NCBI RefSeq assembly: GCF_019264375.1
Contig: NZ_JAHVAI010000005.1
Span: 124,001 to 188,000, forward strand
Length of the DNA stretch: 64,000 bases
Reading direction: 5' to 3'
Source: Sedimentimonas flavescens
Lineage (GTDB): Bacteria; Pseudomonadota; Alphaproteobacteria; Rhodobacterales; Rhodobacteraceae
Part shown: piece after piece, positions 11,028 through 19,522 of the stretch
Numbering within the stretch: the first letter of the stretch is position 1
How the letters are laid out: each line of letters begins with the position of its first letter
Program-made: the position numbers and the translations under genes
The notes under the pieces: generated by a model
Told to the model about the DNA's origin: nothing
Databases searched by the model: none
What the model saw: the letters and a program-made list of their open reading frames with translations, nothing else

Positions 11028-11525
11028 ATGCGCATCGGCCTGTACCCCGGCACGTTCGACCCTGTGACACTCGGGCATATCGACATCATTCAGCGAGCGC
11101 TGGCGCTCGTGGATCGATTGGTGATCGGCGTGGCGATCAACCGCGACAAGGGCCCGATGTTCACGCTCGAAGAGCGCGTCGAGATGATCGAGACCGAATG
11201 CGCCCAGATCACCGCGCGGTGCGGAGGCGAGATCCAGGTGCACCCGTTCGAGAACCTGCTGATCAACTGCGCGCGCGACGTCGGCGCGAACGTGATCATC
11301 CGCGGCCTGCGCGCCGTGGCAGATTTCGAGTACGAATTCCAGATGGTCGGGATGAACCGCGCCCTCGATTCGAGCGTCGAGACGGTCTTCCTGATGGCCG
11401 ACGCACGGCGCCAGGCGATAGCTTCGAAGCTGGTGAAGGAAATCGCCCGTCTCGACGGCGATGTGACACGCTTCGTCACCCCCGCGGTCAAGGATCGGTT
11501 GATGGAGCGTCTCGGCAAGGTCTGA
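11028..11525 (+). CDS. coaD: Phosphopantetheine adenylyltransferase
   Basis: CoaD joins ATP and 4'-phosphopantetheine to make dephospho-CoA, the fourth step of coenzyme A synthesis. The 165-residue product has the nucleotidyltransferase motif YPGTFDPVTLGHIDII at residues 5-20 and the RGLRAVADFEYEFQM segment near residue 90, with the usual family length. AGTGAGGAG lies upstream of ATG 11028, which fits better than an in-frame codon 15 bases earlier. It is convergent with gap1. Confidence 0.95.
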   Translation: MRIGLYPGTFDPVTLGHIDIIQRALALVDRLVIGVAINRDKGPMFTLEERVEMIETECAQITARCGGEIQVHPFENLLINCARDVGANVIIRGLRAVADFEYEFQMVGMNRALDSSVETVFLMADARRQAIASKLVKEIARLDGDVTRFVTPAVKDRLMERLGKV

Positions 11526-11533
11526 CGACCGGC

Positions 11534-11557
11534 TGGCGCGGCGGGGGGGCCGCGCCA
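11534..11557. terminator. Hairpin between coaD and gap1
   Basis: A 9-bp GC-rich perfect stem (TGGCGCGGC with GCCGCGCCA) with a six-G loop lies between the two convergent stop codons. Being symmetric, it could end transcription from both sides, although no T tract is present. Confidence 0.55.
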
Positions 11558-11564
11558 AATGCCG

Positions 11565-12566
11565 TCAGATGAGCTTGCCCATGGCAACAGCGGTATCCGC
11601 CATGCGGTTGGAAAAGCCCCACTCGTTGTCATACCAGCTCAGGATACGCACCATGGTGCCCTCCATGACCTTGGTCTGATCCATGTGGAAGACCGAGGAA
11701 TGGCTGTCATGGTTAAAGTCCATGCTGACATTCTTGAATTTTGTGTAGCCCAGAACGCCCTTGAGCGGGCCTTCGGCGGCGGCGCGGATCGCCTCGTTCA
11801 CCTCTTCGACGGTGGTCGGGCGGGCGGCCTCGAAGACCAGATCGACGACCGAGACGTTCGGGGTCGGAACCCGGATCGCGACGCCGTCGAGCTTGCCCTT
11901 CAGTTCCGGCAGAACCAGTCCGACCGCCTTGGCGGCGCCTGTCGAGGTCGGGATCATGCTCAGCGCGGCGGCACGGGCGCGGTAGAGATCCTTGTGGAAG
12001 GTGTCGAGCGTCGGCTGGTCGCCGGTGTAGCTGTGGATCGTGGTCATGAAGCCCTTCACGATCCCGATTGCGTCGTTCAGCGTCTTTGCGACGGGCGACA
12101 GGCAGTTCGTCGTGCAACTCGCGTTCGACACGACGATGTCGTCCTTAGTCAGCGTGCCATGGTTGACGCCGAAAACGATGGTCTTGTCGGCACCTTCGCC
12201 GGGCGCCGAGATCAGCACGCGCTTCGAGCCATTCTCGAGATGCGGCTGGCACTTCTCCTTCGAGGTGAAGATGCCTGTGCATTCGAGCACGACGTCCACA
12301 TCCGACCAGGGCAGATCGGCGGGGTTGCGCATCGCGGTGCAGCGGATCGGTCCGCGCCCGACATCGATCCAGTCCTCGCCGGTGGTCACCTCGGCAGGAA
12401 AGCGGCCATGCACCGAATCGAAGCGCAGCAGATGCGCGCTGGTTTCGACCGGGCCCAGATCGTTGATCGCGACGACTTCGATATCGGTGCGGCCCGATTC
12501 GATGATGGCGCGCAGGATGTTGCGCCCGATACGTCCGAACCCGTTGATTGCTACCTTGACCGCCAT
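11565..12566 (-). CDS. gap: Glyceraldehyde-3-phosphate dehydrogenase 1 (NAD-type)
   Basis: This 333-residue enzyme interconverts glyceraldehyde 3-phosphate and 1,3-bisphosphoglycerate in glycolysis or gluconeogenesis. The Rossmann motif NGFGRIGRN starts at residue 8, the catalytic cysteine is C151 (SCTTNC) and H178 is its base. The cofactor position is Asp36 (AINDL), as in NAD-dependent enzymes. The start [10 protein letters not shown] has an AGGAGG-like site upstream (CAGGAGGCTGAA). A LacI-type operator lies 33-48 bases before the start codon. It is the first of two adjacent gap paralogues. Confidence 0.95.
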   Translation of the reverse strand: MAVKVAINGFGRIGRNILRAIIESGRTDIEVVAINDLGPVETSAHLLRFDSVHGRFPAEVTTGEDWIDVGRGPIRCTAMRNPADLPWSDVDVVLECTGIFTSKEKCQPHLENGSKRVLISAPGEGADKTIVFGVNHGTLTKDDIVVSNASCTTNCLSPVAKTLNDAIGIVKGFMTTIHSYTGDQPTLDTFHKDLYRARAAALSMIPTSTGAAKAVGLVLPELKGKLDGVAIRVPTPNVSVVDLVFEAARPTTVEEVNEAIRAAAEGPLKGVLGYTKFKNVSMDFNHDSHSSVFHMDQTKVMEGTMVRILSWYDNEWGFSNRMADTAVAMGKLI

Positions 12567-12598
12567 TTCAGCCTCCTGTGACTCTGCACCGCAGCGCA

Positions 12599-12614
12599 AG
12601 TTTAGCGCTAACAT
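12599..12614. promoter_or_regulatory. LacI-type operator before gap1
   Basis: AGTTTAGCGCTAACAT has the core TTAGCGCTAA, a perfect palindrome centred on CG, and is close to the CceR operator TGTTAGCGCTAACA known in Rhodobacter relatives. It lies between the promoter region and the gap1 start (12566). Similar sites precede gap2 and tkt. Confidence 0.65.
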
Positions 12615-12654
12615 CGCGATTTCGAGCCAAAGGTCAACAGAAAGGTGGGCCCGT

Positions 12655-12798
12655 TCAGCGCCAGAATTCGACCCAATCGATCAATTCGACGGTCTTGCGG
12701 GCCAGAAAAAGGAAAACGCCCCAGTCGTTGGCGAAGCCATCGACCAGGGCGGCAAGGATAATCAGTGTGGAAAGCCCGACGGCGACAGAGGTATTCAT
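12655..12798 (-). CDS. 47-residue single-pass membrane protein between the gap genes
   Basis: A short reading frame with a good ribosome-binding site (AGGGAG, five bases before ATG 12798). It encodes a protein with a hydrophobic segment at about residues 5-22 ([18 protein letters not shown]), then [14 protein letters not shown] and a C-terminal EFWR tail. It lies between the two GAPDH genes on the same strand, 37 bases after gap2. The composition is membrane-like rather than random. I do not recognise a family; GAPDH anchoring or regulation is only a guess from position. Confidence 0.7.
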   Translation of the reverse strand: MNTSVAVGLSTLIILAALVDGFANDWGVFLFLARKTVELIDWVEFWR

Positions 12799-12835
12799 AC
12801 CACTCCCTTGCGCGTCGGGGCCGTCCCGGAGCGCC

Positions 12836-13837
12836 TTACAGCAGGCGACCCATCGCGCCGGCCACGTCGGCCATGCGGCACGAGAAGCCCCATTCGTTGT
12901 CGTACCACGCCAGAACGCGCACCAGCTTGCCGCCGGTGACCTTGGTCTGGTCGGGGGCGAAGATGGACGAGTAGGGCGTGTGGTTGAAGTCGATCGAGAC
13001 CTTCGGCTCGGGGTCATAGGCCAGAACCATGCCCATGTAGCCCTGCGCGGCTTCGCGCACGATCTCGTTCACCTCGTCCTTGGTCACCGATTTGTTGGCG
13101 ATGAACGTCAGGTCAACGGCCGAGACGTTCGGGGTGGGGACGCGCATCGCGGTGCCGTCGAGTTTGCCAGCCAGTTCCGGCATCACTTCGCCGATGGCTT
13201 TCGCGGCGCCGGTCGAGGTCGGGATCATCGCCATGGCGGCGGCGCGGGCGCGATACAGATCCTTGTGGCGGCGGTCCAGCGTCGGCTGATCACCGGTGTA
13301 GGAGTGGATCGTGGTCATGATGCCCGACTCGATGCCGATCGCGTCGTGCAGAACCTTGGCCAGCGGCGCGAGGCAGTTCGTGGTGCACGAGCCGTTCGAC
13401 ACGACATGGTGGTCGGTCTTCAACTCGCGGTGGTTCACGCCATAGACGATGGTCTTGTCGGCGTTCTTGGCCGGGGCCGAGACCAGCACGCGCTTGGCGC
13501 CGCGGCCCAGGTGGACGGCGGCCTTGGCGCGGTCATTGAACTTGCCGGTGCATTCCAGCACGACGTCAACACCATCCCAGTCCAGCTCGTCGGGGTTGTA
13601 GGTGGACATCACTTCGATCGGGCCGTGGCCGAGGTCAAGCGTCTTGCCTTCGACCTTCACCGGGCCACCGAAACGGCCGTGAACCGAGTCGTATTTCAGC
13701 AGGTGGGCGTTGGTCTCGATCGGGCCGGTCGCGTTGATCTTGACCACCTGCACGTCATTGCGCGCGGCTTCCGCGATATGGGCGAGGGTGCAGCGGCCGA
13801 TACGACCAAAGCCGTTGATCCCGATGGTGACGGTCAT
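12836..13837 (-). CDS. gap: Glyceraldehyde-3-phosphate dehydrogenase 2, possibly NADP-preferring
   Basis: A second 333-residue GAPDH with NGFGRIGRC from residue 8, catalytic C151 (SCTTNC) and H178. It differs from gap1 at the cofactor-specificity sites: Ala36 (KINAT) replaces the Asp that selects NAD, and Arg189-Arg190 (TLDRRHKD) replace the Leu-Pro found in NAD enzymes. In other GAPDHs such changes accompany use of NADP, so a biosynthetic role is likely. AGGAGAGC precedes ATG 13837. Two operator-like repeats lie about 100-140 bases upstream. Confidence 0.93.
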   Translation of the reverse strand: MTVTIGINGFGRIGRCTLAHIAEAARNDVQVVKINATGPIETNAHLLKYDSVHGRFGGPVKVEGKTLDLGHGPIEVMSTYNPDELDWDGVDVVLECTGKFNDRAKAAVHLGRGAKRVLVSAPAKNADKTIVYGVNHRELKTDHHVVSNGSCTTNCLAPLAKVLHDAIGIESGIMTTIHSYTGDQPTLDRRHKDLYRARAAAMAMIPTSTGAAKAIGEVMPELAGKLDGTAMRVPTPNVSAVDLTFIANKSVTKDEVNEIVREAAQGYMGMVLAYDPEPKVSIDFNHTPYSSIFAPDQTKVTGGKLVRVLAWYDNEWGFSCRMADVAGAMGRLL

Positions 13838-13939
13838 AGCGCTCTCCTGAACTGGCGAAATGAGGCGGCCTTCGTGCGATGAGTGCCGATCGCATGGCGA
13901 TACCACGCTCTGTGCCCTCGGAAAACCCGGCGTTTCGGG

Positions 13940-13978
13940 ATGATAGCGGAAACATGCGCTGATGGCGGTAACGTTAGC
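13940..13978. promoter_or_regulatory. Two LacI-type operator-like sites before gap2
   Basis: ATGATAGCGGAAACAT (13940-13955) and GGTAACGTTAGC (13967-13978) each match 8 of the 10 fixed positions of GTTANCGNTAAC. Their centres are 25 bp apart. They lie in the 292-base gap 13838-14129, which otherwise holds no recognisable gene and is the probable gap2 promoter region. Confidence 0.5.
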
Positions 13979-14129
13979 GATGGTAATTGGCCCGGATTGC
14001 AGACCAGTTGTGCATTTGGCGCGGCAATGGCGGGGCCGAGCCAAGCGCTGAGTCGGGCGCTCACGCGGCGCAACGCCCCCTGAACGGCGTCTGCGGCGCG
14101 GGTCGTCCGGGCGCGCCCGCAGGCGGGTG

Positions 14130-15182
14130 TCATTCCTCCTCCGGGGTGATCAGAGTGATCTCGCCTGCCATTTGCAACGTGCGGATTGCGGCGACCACCG
14201 CGGCCATGGCCTCCTCGGCATCGCGCGGTTTGACCGATCCGCGCGCCTCGATCTCTTCGCGCAGTGTTGCGGCCATGCGCTGCGAGATATTCGCCAGAAT
14301 GAAGGAGGCTGACGGATCCTCGGCCCCGGCGGCGGTCAGGGCCGTCACGAGGCGCGGCTGCTCGACCGCGCGCAGGATCTTGGGGATGTCGCGCGGCTCG
14401 ATCCGGGCGGGGATATTGGCGAAGGTGAAGATCGCCTTGCGCACCTGCTCGGCGAAGGCGGCATCCTGTTCGTCCAGACCGCTCAGCACATCGTCGCGTG
14501 TCCCCGCTGCGGCATGGTTGAGGATGGCGCCGACCCGCTCGACCGGGCCGCTGACGAAGGCCTTCGGAGGCACGGCATCAAGCTGTTGGATCAGCGCAAG
14601 CCCGATCCGTCGCACGGTTTCGGGCGCCACGTTTCCGGTCAGCGAAACGAGATAGGCCACCCGCCGCGCCTTGTCGCCGGGCAGCTTGCCAAGCACCTCG
14701 GCGGCCTTCGCTACCGAAAGCTTGGACAGGACAACGGCGCAGACCTCGGCGCTTTCGGCTTGCAAGAGCGGCTCGATTGCCTCGGAGGGCAGCGCCGCGA
14801 TCCGCTCCCACGGGTCGGCCGAGGGGCTGGCGGCGGCGATCCGGCGCAGGCGGCTGGCGGCAGAAACCGAGATTTGCCCGTCGAGGAGCGACAGCGCGCC
14901 CTCCAACCCGCCCGGAAAGGCAAGGCCGACCGCGCCGATCTCGGCGCAGAATTCTTCGACCACCTCGCGCAGCGTGTCCTTGCCGATCAGGCTGAGCGCG
15001 GCGATCTGTTCGGTCAGAATAGTTTGCTGATCTTCGCTTAGCTGCGCGAGGGGCAGGCGCGCCCCCTCGGACGACAGAAGGCGCACGATGATCGCTGCCT
15101 TCTGCTGCTTGCTCAGCTTGACTGCCCCGGCGCGCGCCTTTTCGGGCGCAGCCGTCGGCTCGATCTGTGCGATCGCGTTCAC
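14130..15182 (-). CDS. fliG: FliG-like flagellar motor switch protein
   Basis: FliG sits in the C-ring rotor, where its C-terminal domain meets the stator. The 350-residue product has the FliG order: N-terminal LSKQQKAAIIVRLL (about residue 24), a middle domain (about 110-200) and a C-terminal domain (230-345). The torque helix ISQRMAATLREEIEARG keeps its charged residues. The EHPQ motif of the middle domain is not conserved (QAESAEVCAVVLSKL). I chose GTG 15182 because GGAGG lies five bases before it; ATG 15218 has no such site. No other flagellar gene is near. Confidence 0.85.
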   Translation of the reverse strand: MNAIAQIEPTAAPEKARAGAVKLSKQQKAAIIVRLLSSEGARLPLAQLSEDQQTILTEQIAALSLIGKDTLREVVEEFCAEIGAVGLAFPGGLEGALSLLDGQISVSAASRLRRIAAASPSADPWERIAALPSEAIEPLLQAESAEVCAVVLSKLSVAKAAEVLGKLPGDKARRVAYLVSLTGNVAPETVRRIGLALIQQLDAVPPKAFVSGPVERVGAILNHAAAGTRDDVLSGLDEQDAAFAEQVRKAIFTFANIPARIEPRDIPKILRAVEQPRLVTALTAAGAEDPSASFILANISQRMAATLREEIEARGSVKPRDAEEAMAAVVAAIRTLQMAGEITLITPEEE

Positions 15183-15229
15183 CCCAACCTCCGATTCCTG
15201 CTTGTGGCAGGCTGGCATGGGGCGGGTTA

Positions 15230-15250
15230 AGGGCCGGTTACGCCGGCCCT
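15230..15250 (-). terminator. Hairpin after the 49-residue gene
   Basis: AGGGCCGG-TTACG-CCGGCCCT forms an 8-bp stem eight bases beyond the minus-strand stop at 15258, followed on that strand by TAACCC. It probably ends that short transcript. Confidence 0.5.
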
Positions 15251-15257
15251 GTTTCGC

Positions 15258-15407
15258 TTAGCTCGACTGGATCACACAGGCCTTGGCCTGTGCATCCCAT
15301 GCCTGCCCCTGCGGGCAGCTCATGGCGGTCTTGTCTTTCCAGGGGCACTCGGCCAGTGCCGCGACCGGCAGAAGGGCCAAGGCGATGGAAGCGAGGATCG
15401 TCTTCAT
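15258..15407 (-). CDS. 49-residue secreted three-cysteine protein
   Basis: The frame encodes a signal peptide (MKTILASIALALLPVAALA, cleavage after residue 19) and a 30-residue mature part with cysteines at 21, 31 and 44, the pattern C-x9-C-x12-C. An excellent ribosome-binding site (GGAAAGGAG) lies upstream. Spacing and aromatics recall a minimal chitin-binding-like fold, and I recall similar small proteins next to purB in related genomes. It is too short for certain family assignment; function unknown. Confidence 0.75.
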   Translation of the reverse strand: MKTILASIALALLPVAALAECPWKDKTAMSCPQGQAWDAQAKACVIQSS

Positions 15408-15476
15408 GGTCGGCTCCTTTCCTTAAAGGAACAGCAGACCACGAATCAGGCCGATCCCCGCTTCACGGATGCGTGA

Positions 15477-16781
15477 TTACTCGCCGAAGACGCGGCGGAA
15501 GATCGTGTCCACGTGCTTGGTGTGGTAGCCGAGGTCGAACTTTTCCTCGATCTCCGCCGGGGAAAGCGCGGCGGTCACTTCGGCGTCTTTCAGGAGCTCT
15601 TCCTTGAAATCCGCACCCTGTTCCCAGACCTTCATCGCGTTGCGCTGCACCAGACGATACGAGTCCTCACGCGACACACCGGCTTGGGTCAGCGCCAGCA
15701 GAACCCGCTGCGACATGACCAAACCTTTGAACTTGTTCATGTTGCGCAGCATGTTGTCGGGGTAGATCACCAGGTTCTCGATCACGCCCGCCAGACGGTT
15801 CAGTGCGAAGTCGAGGGTGATCGTCGCATCCGGACCGATACCGCGCTCAACCGAGCTGTGCGAGATGTCGCGCTCATGCCAAAGCGCTACGTTCTCCATC
15901 GCGGGCGCGACGCACATGCGCACGAGACGCGCGAGGCCGGTGAGGTTCTCGGTCAGCACCGGGTTGCGCTTGTGCGGCATCGCCGACGAGCCCTTCTGGC
16001 CCTTCGAGAAGAACTCTTCGGCCTCAAGAACCTCGGTGCGCTGCATGTGGCGGATCTCGATGGCGACATTCTCGATCGACGAGGCGATGACGCCGAGCGT
16101 GGCGAAGAACATCGCGTGACGGTCGCGCGGGATCACCTGCGTGCTGATCGGTTCGGGGCGCAGGCCCAGTTTCTCGCAGACATGCTCTTCGACCGCCGGG
16201 TCGATGTTGGCGAAGGTGCCGACCGCGCCCGAGATCGCGCCGGTGGCGATTTCCCAACGGGCTTTTTCGAGGCGGTTCTTGTTGCGATCCATTTCGGCGT
16301 AGAAGCGCGCGAAGGTCAGGCCCATGGTGGTCGGCTCGGCGTGGATGCCGTGCGAGCGGCCGATGCGGACGGTGTCCTTGTGCTCGTAGGCGCGCTTCTT
16401 CAGCGCGGCCAGAACGCGGTCCATGTCCTTCAGCAGGATGTCGGCGGCGCGCACCAGTTGCACGTTCAGCGTGGTGTCGAGCACGTCCGACGAGGTCATG
16501 CCCTGGTGGACAAAGCGCGCCTCGGTCGAGCCGATATGCTCGGCCAGGTGGGTCAGGAAGGCGATGACGTCATGCTTGGTGACGGCCTCGATCTCGTCGA
16601 TGCGGGCAACGTCGAATTCCACGTCCTTGGCGGTCCAGACCGCCTCGGCGCTGGCCTTCGGGATCACGCCCAGTTCGGCCTGCGCGTCGCAGGCATGGGC
16701 CTCGATCTCGTACCAGATCTTGAACTTGGTGGCGGGTTCCCAGATGTCGACCATCTCTTTGCGGGCATAACGCGGGATCAT
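15477..16781 (-). CDS. purB: Adenylosuccinate lyase
   Basis: PurB removes fumarate from SAICAR and from adenylosuccinate in purine synthesis. The 434-residue protein carries the lyase signature GSSAMPHKRNP (near residue 264), the histidine segment TKHDVIAF (near 68) and SSDVLDT (near 95). It begins MIPRYARKEMVDIWEP, the usual short-form PurB start, and ends at normal length. It stands upstream of the 49-residue gene on the same strand. Confidence 0.96.
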   Translation of the reverse strand: MIPRYARKEMVDIWEPATKFKIWYEIEAHACDAQAELGVIPKASAEAVWTAKDVEFDVARIDEIEAVTKHDVIAFLTHLAEHIGSTEARFVHQGMTSSDVLDTTLNVQLVRAADILLKDMDRVLAALKKRAYEHKDTVRIGRSHGIHAEPTTMGLTFARFYAEMDRNKNRLEKARWEIATGAISGAVGTFANIDPAVEEHVCEKLGLRPEPISTQVIPRDRHAMFFATLGVIASSIENVAIEIRHMQRTEVLEAEEFFSKGQKGSSAMPHKRNPVLTENLTGLARLVRMCVAPAMENVALWHERDISHSSVERGIGPDATITLDFALNRLAGVIENLVIYPDNMLRNMNKFKGLVMSQRVLLALTQAGVSREDSYRLVQRNAMKVWEQGADFKEELLKDAEVTAALSPAEIEEKFDLGYHTKHVDTIFRRVFGE

Positions 16782-16859
16782 CGGAGGCCTCTTGCTTGTG
16801 ACGGGTTTGGCGGGCTTCTAGACTGCGGGGGCCTGTGGGGCAAGGCGGAGGGAAGCGCG

Positions 16860-17267
16860 ATGGCGCCAAAACTGGCGGATTTTGAGGGAGAATGGCGCAT
16901 CGAGCGCGTCATTCGCGCAGTCGGCCGGCCCGAGGCGCGGTTTTCCGGCCATGCGGTCTTTCGCCCCGAAGGCGCGGGGCTGCTTTACCGCGAGGAGGGG
17001 GAGCTGACCATGCCCGGAGCGCCCCCGATGCGGGCCGAGCGCACCTATCGCTGGTCCGAAGGCGGGGCAGGGATCGTCGTGACCTTCGCGGACGGACGGG
17101 CGTTTCATGATTTCGATCCCGCTGCGCCCAGGGCCACGCATTGGTGCGACCCCGATGACTATCGCGTGGCCTATGATTTTTCGGGCTGGCCGGTGTGGCG
17201 GGCCGAGTGGCGGGTGCGCGGTCCGCGCAAGGATTACGTGATGGTCTCCGACTACCGCCGTGCCTGA
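16860..17267 (+). CDS. DUF6314 family protein
   Basis: A 135-residue cytosolic protein matching the DUF6314 type: an N-terminal FEGEWRIERVI, central GLLYREEGELTMPG, and HDFDPAAPRATHWCDPDDYRV near the C terminus. The strand-rich pattern suggests a small beta-barrel, lipocalin- or nitrobindin-like. Function unknown. ATG 16860 follows GGCGGAGGGAAGCG; a longer upstream extension would run antisense through purB and is rejected. It is divergent from purB and followed 61 bases later by the demethylase-like gene. Confidence 0.82.
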   Translation: MAPKLADFEGEWRIERVIRAVGRPEARFSGHAVFRPEGAGLLYREEGELTMPGAPPMRAERTYRWSEGGAGIVVTFADGRAFHDFDPAAPRATHWCDPDDYRVAYDFSGWPVWRAEWRVRGPRKDYVMVSDYRRA

Positions 17268-17328
17268 GGTGCAATGTGCCGCAGTGCGGGGGCTTGCTTT
17301 GGCGTATGAACAGCGGCAGCGTGGCACC

Positions 17329-18114
17329 ATGAGCGATATCCGTCAGAAAAGCCTGCCCTTCGCCCCCTGGGTCGATCCGCGCACCCGCCGACTGCCGGGG
17401 ATCATGCCGATTTCCATGGAGGACTGGCTGCAGATCGACGACGCCTATGCCGCGCAGATGGCGCTGCGCGAGCGGTTGATCTCGGAAAGCCCCGAACGGG
17501 TTCTGGCCCTGTCCGAGGCCGCGCGTCCTGCGGCGGAAGAGCTTTATGATCTGGTGCTGCCTCTTCTGCCAGCCTTGGGCTTCACGATTACGGCGACAGA
17601 GGCCACGCGGCCCGATGGGGTGAGTGTCGCACTGGACCGCGAAAACCCTCTCGCCACGCTTGGGCGGCTGGTGCAGGAAGACCTGTGCCTGATGGAGGAT
17701 GGCCCCGACGGCCATCTCCTGACCGGCGCGGTGCTGTGCTTTCCCGCGGGCTGGACGCTGACCGAGAAATTCGGCCGCGCGATGTTCGGCATTCACAAGC
17801 CCGTCAAGGTCTACACCGAGGATATTGGCAGCCGGGTCCAGCGCTTGATGGATGGTGTGCAGCCCGGACGCCCGCTGATGCGCGGCACGGCACATCACTC
17901 GAACGCGCCGCTGTTCAATCCGCGCCGGGAAGAGCAGGGCCGCGCGCCCGAGGGCGAGTTGCCCTTCATCCGGGTTGAGCGGCAGGGCCTCGTGCGCCTG
18001 CCGCAGACACGCGCCGTGGCCTTCTCGATCCACACATATGTGGTGGAGCCCTCGGCGCTCAGCCCCGAACAGGCGGAGCTGCTGGCCGAGTTCCCGATCC
18101 GCGATGCCGCCTGA
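17329..18114 (+). CDS. Haem-dependent oxidative N-demethylase-like protein (DUF3445)
   Basis: The 261-residue protein resembles the alpha subunit of haem-dependent oxidative N-demethylase (DUF3445). Recognisable parts are an early PFAPWVDPRTRRLPGIMPI, a central VQEDLCLME.., FPAGWTLTEKFGRAMFGIHKPV, and a late SNAPLFNPRREE and FSIHTY. Known members bind haem in a PAS-like fold and demethylate amines such as dimethylamine. The reductase subunits are not adjacent, so the substrate and activity are open. ATG 17329 was chosen over codons nearer the DUF6314 stop because homology starts here. Confidence 0.8.
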   Translation: MSDIRQKSLPFAPWVDPRTRRLPGIMPISMEDWLQIDDAYAAQMALRERLISESPERVLALSEAARPAAEELYDLVLPLLPALGFTITATEATRPDGVSVALDRENPLATLGRLVQEDLCLMEDGPDGHLLTGAVLCFPAGWTLTEKFGRAMFGIHKPVKVYTEDIGSRVQRLMDGVQPGRPLMRGTAHHSNAPLFNPRREEQGRAPEGELPFIRVERQGLVRLPQTRAVAFSIHTYVVEPSALSPEQAELLAEFPIRDAA

Positions 18115-18426
18115 TCAGGGCAGTTCGCGCGCCAATTGCCAGCGCAGGTCGTCGTTGTCGCGCTCGATCATGCCGGGGATCAGGAAGGCGTCGATCAGCC
18201 ACCACAGGCCCACAACCGCCAGCGGCAGGTAGCCCACAAGGATGACGCTTAGCGCCGAGCCGATCCCGAACAGGATCAGCATCAAAAGCGCCGACCCCCA
18301 CCGCCCCAGATAAAAGCGGTGTGCGCCAAGCATGCCGAGGAAGAACCACAGCAGATAGGCAACGAAGGGGGAGCTTGCTTCGTTCGCGACGCGTTGCTCG
18401 ATGTAAAGGGCGCGGGTGTCTGTCAT
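18115..18426 (-). CDS. TM2-domain membrane protein
   Basis: A 103-residue protein with the TM2 signature: FVAYLLWFFLGMLGAHRFYLGRW (first helix and GAHRFYLG motif), then two further hydrophobic stretches ending LWWLIDAFLIPGMI. TM2 proteins are small inner-membrane proteins of unknown role. It is tail-to-tail with the preceding gene: its stop begins at the base directly after that gene's stop. Upstream is a 55-base gap to the acyltransferase stop. Confidence 0.87.
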   Translation of the reverse strand: MTDTRALYIEQRVANEASSPFVAYLLWFFLGMLGAHRFYLGRWGSALLMLILFGIGSALSVILVGYLPLAVVGLWWLIDAFLIPGMIERDNDDLRWQLARELP

Positions 18427-18481
18427 GTTAACCTCCGTAACATGACGCGATATGGGGGTTGCTGCGCGCCGTTCAAGGGGC

Positions 18482-19462
18482 TCAGAACAGCTTCTTGTCG
18501 AGCCGCAGCCAGATCAGCACCTGCGTAATCGCCAGCGCGCCGATGACGGCGATCAGGAAGACCTCGGCGCGGGGTAGGGTGAAGTGCTTGCTGAGCGTGA
18601 TGACAAAGCCGACATGGATGAAGTAGATGCCGGTCGAGTAGGTGCCAAGCGGCAGTCGTGCAACCCAGCCGGGCAGGGCGGGGGCCTTGACTGCGGCGAT
18701 GATCAGCATCGGGCAGGCAAGCAACGCGGCGATCAGCGTCTCGGGCGCCAGCGGGAATTGCGGGTGCGCGAACTGGCGCAGCGTCCAGGATTCGAGCATC
18801 ACAAGGCCAAGCCCGGCAAGGCCAAGCGTCAGTGCCGTGCCAAAGCCCACCCGCGCGGTCAGGCCCGCGCGGCGCACGACGTAGCCCAGTAGGAAGAAGG
18901 GCAGCCCCAGAAGGATGCCGTTGCGCACCTCGGCGGGCCAGCAGCCGCGCGGGATGATGCGCAGCATGATCGCCTCCTGAATGCCGTAGCCGATCAGGAA
19001 GGTGGCCGCGCTAAGCGCGATGATTGACCCCAGCCGCCAGCGCCACACCAGCGAGGCGGCCAGCACCGTCACCGCCAGACCGGTCAGGAACCACAGGTGC
19101 CACCAGCCGAAGATCCACCAGTTCAGGTATTGCTTCAGCCCGCCCGCCGCGACCGAGGGCCACCAGAAATAGATATAAAGCGTCAGCCAGATCAGGTGCA
19201 GCTTGAGATAGCGCCAGACGAGCCGCGCTGAGCGACCCGGAACCTCGGGGCGGAAGTTGAACCCGGCGATCACGAAAAAGCCGGGCACCGCGACCCGCGC
19301 AACGCCGTTCCCGAGCAGCCAGGTGCCGATCTCGGACACATCCCTGAGCGGGTTTGCGTGGATCGTCACGACCAGCAGAGCAAGGCAGAACTTGAGCAGA
19401 TCCAACGCGACCAGGCGCTTGCCGGGATCGTTCGGGGGGAGAGGGGACGACATGGCCGCCAC
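18482..19462 (-). CDS. Acyltransferase-3 family membrane protein
   Basis: A 326-residue multi-spanning protein starting KRLVALDLLKFCLALLVVTIHANPL, the AT3 pattern whose histidine (here in TIHAN) is thought catalytic, followed by about ten hydrophobic helices and VAVPGFFVIAGF. Such proteins add acetyl or other acyl groups to exopolysaccharide, O-antigen or peptidoglycan sugars at the inner membrane. No polysaccharide gene is adjacent, so the substrate is unknown. Start is GTG 19462 (AGGTG seven bases before) or ATG 19453. Confidence 0.85.
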   Translation of the reverse strand: MAAMSSPLPPNDPGKRLVALDLLKFCLALLVVTIHANPLRDVSEIGTWLLGNGVARVAVPGFFVIAGFNFRPEVPGRSARLVWRYLKLHLIWLTLYIYFWWPSVAAGGLKQYLNWWIFGWWHLWFLTGLAVTVLAASLVWRWRLGSIIALSAATFLIGYGIQEAIMLRIIPRGCWPAEVRNGILLGLPFFLLGYVVRRAGLTARVGFGTALTLGLAGLGLVMLESWTLRQFAHPQFPLAPETLIAALLACPMLIIAAVKAPALPGWVARLPLGTYSTGIYFIHVGFVITLSKHFTLPRAEVFLIAVIGALAITQVLIWLRLDKKLF

Positions 19463-19522
19463 GATGCACCTGAGAGTACGGCCCGCGGGCCATTGCGAGA
19501 AACGTGAGGGGGATCCCCTACG

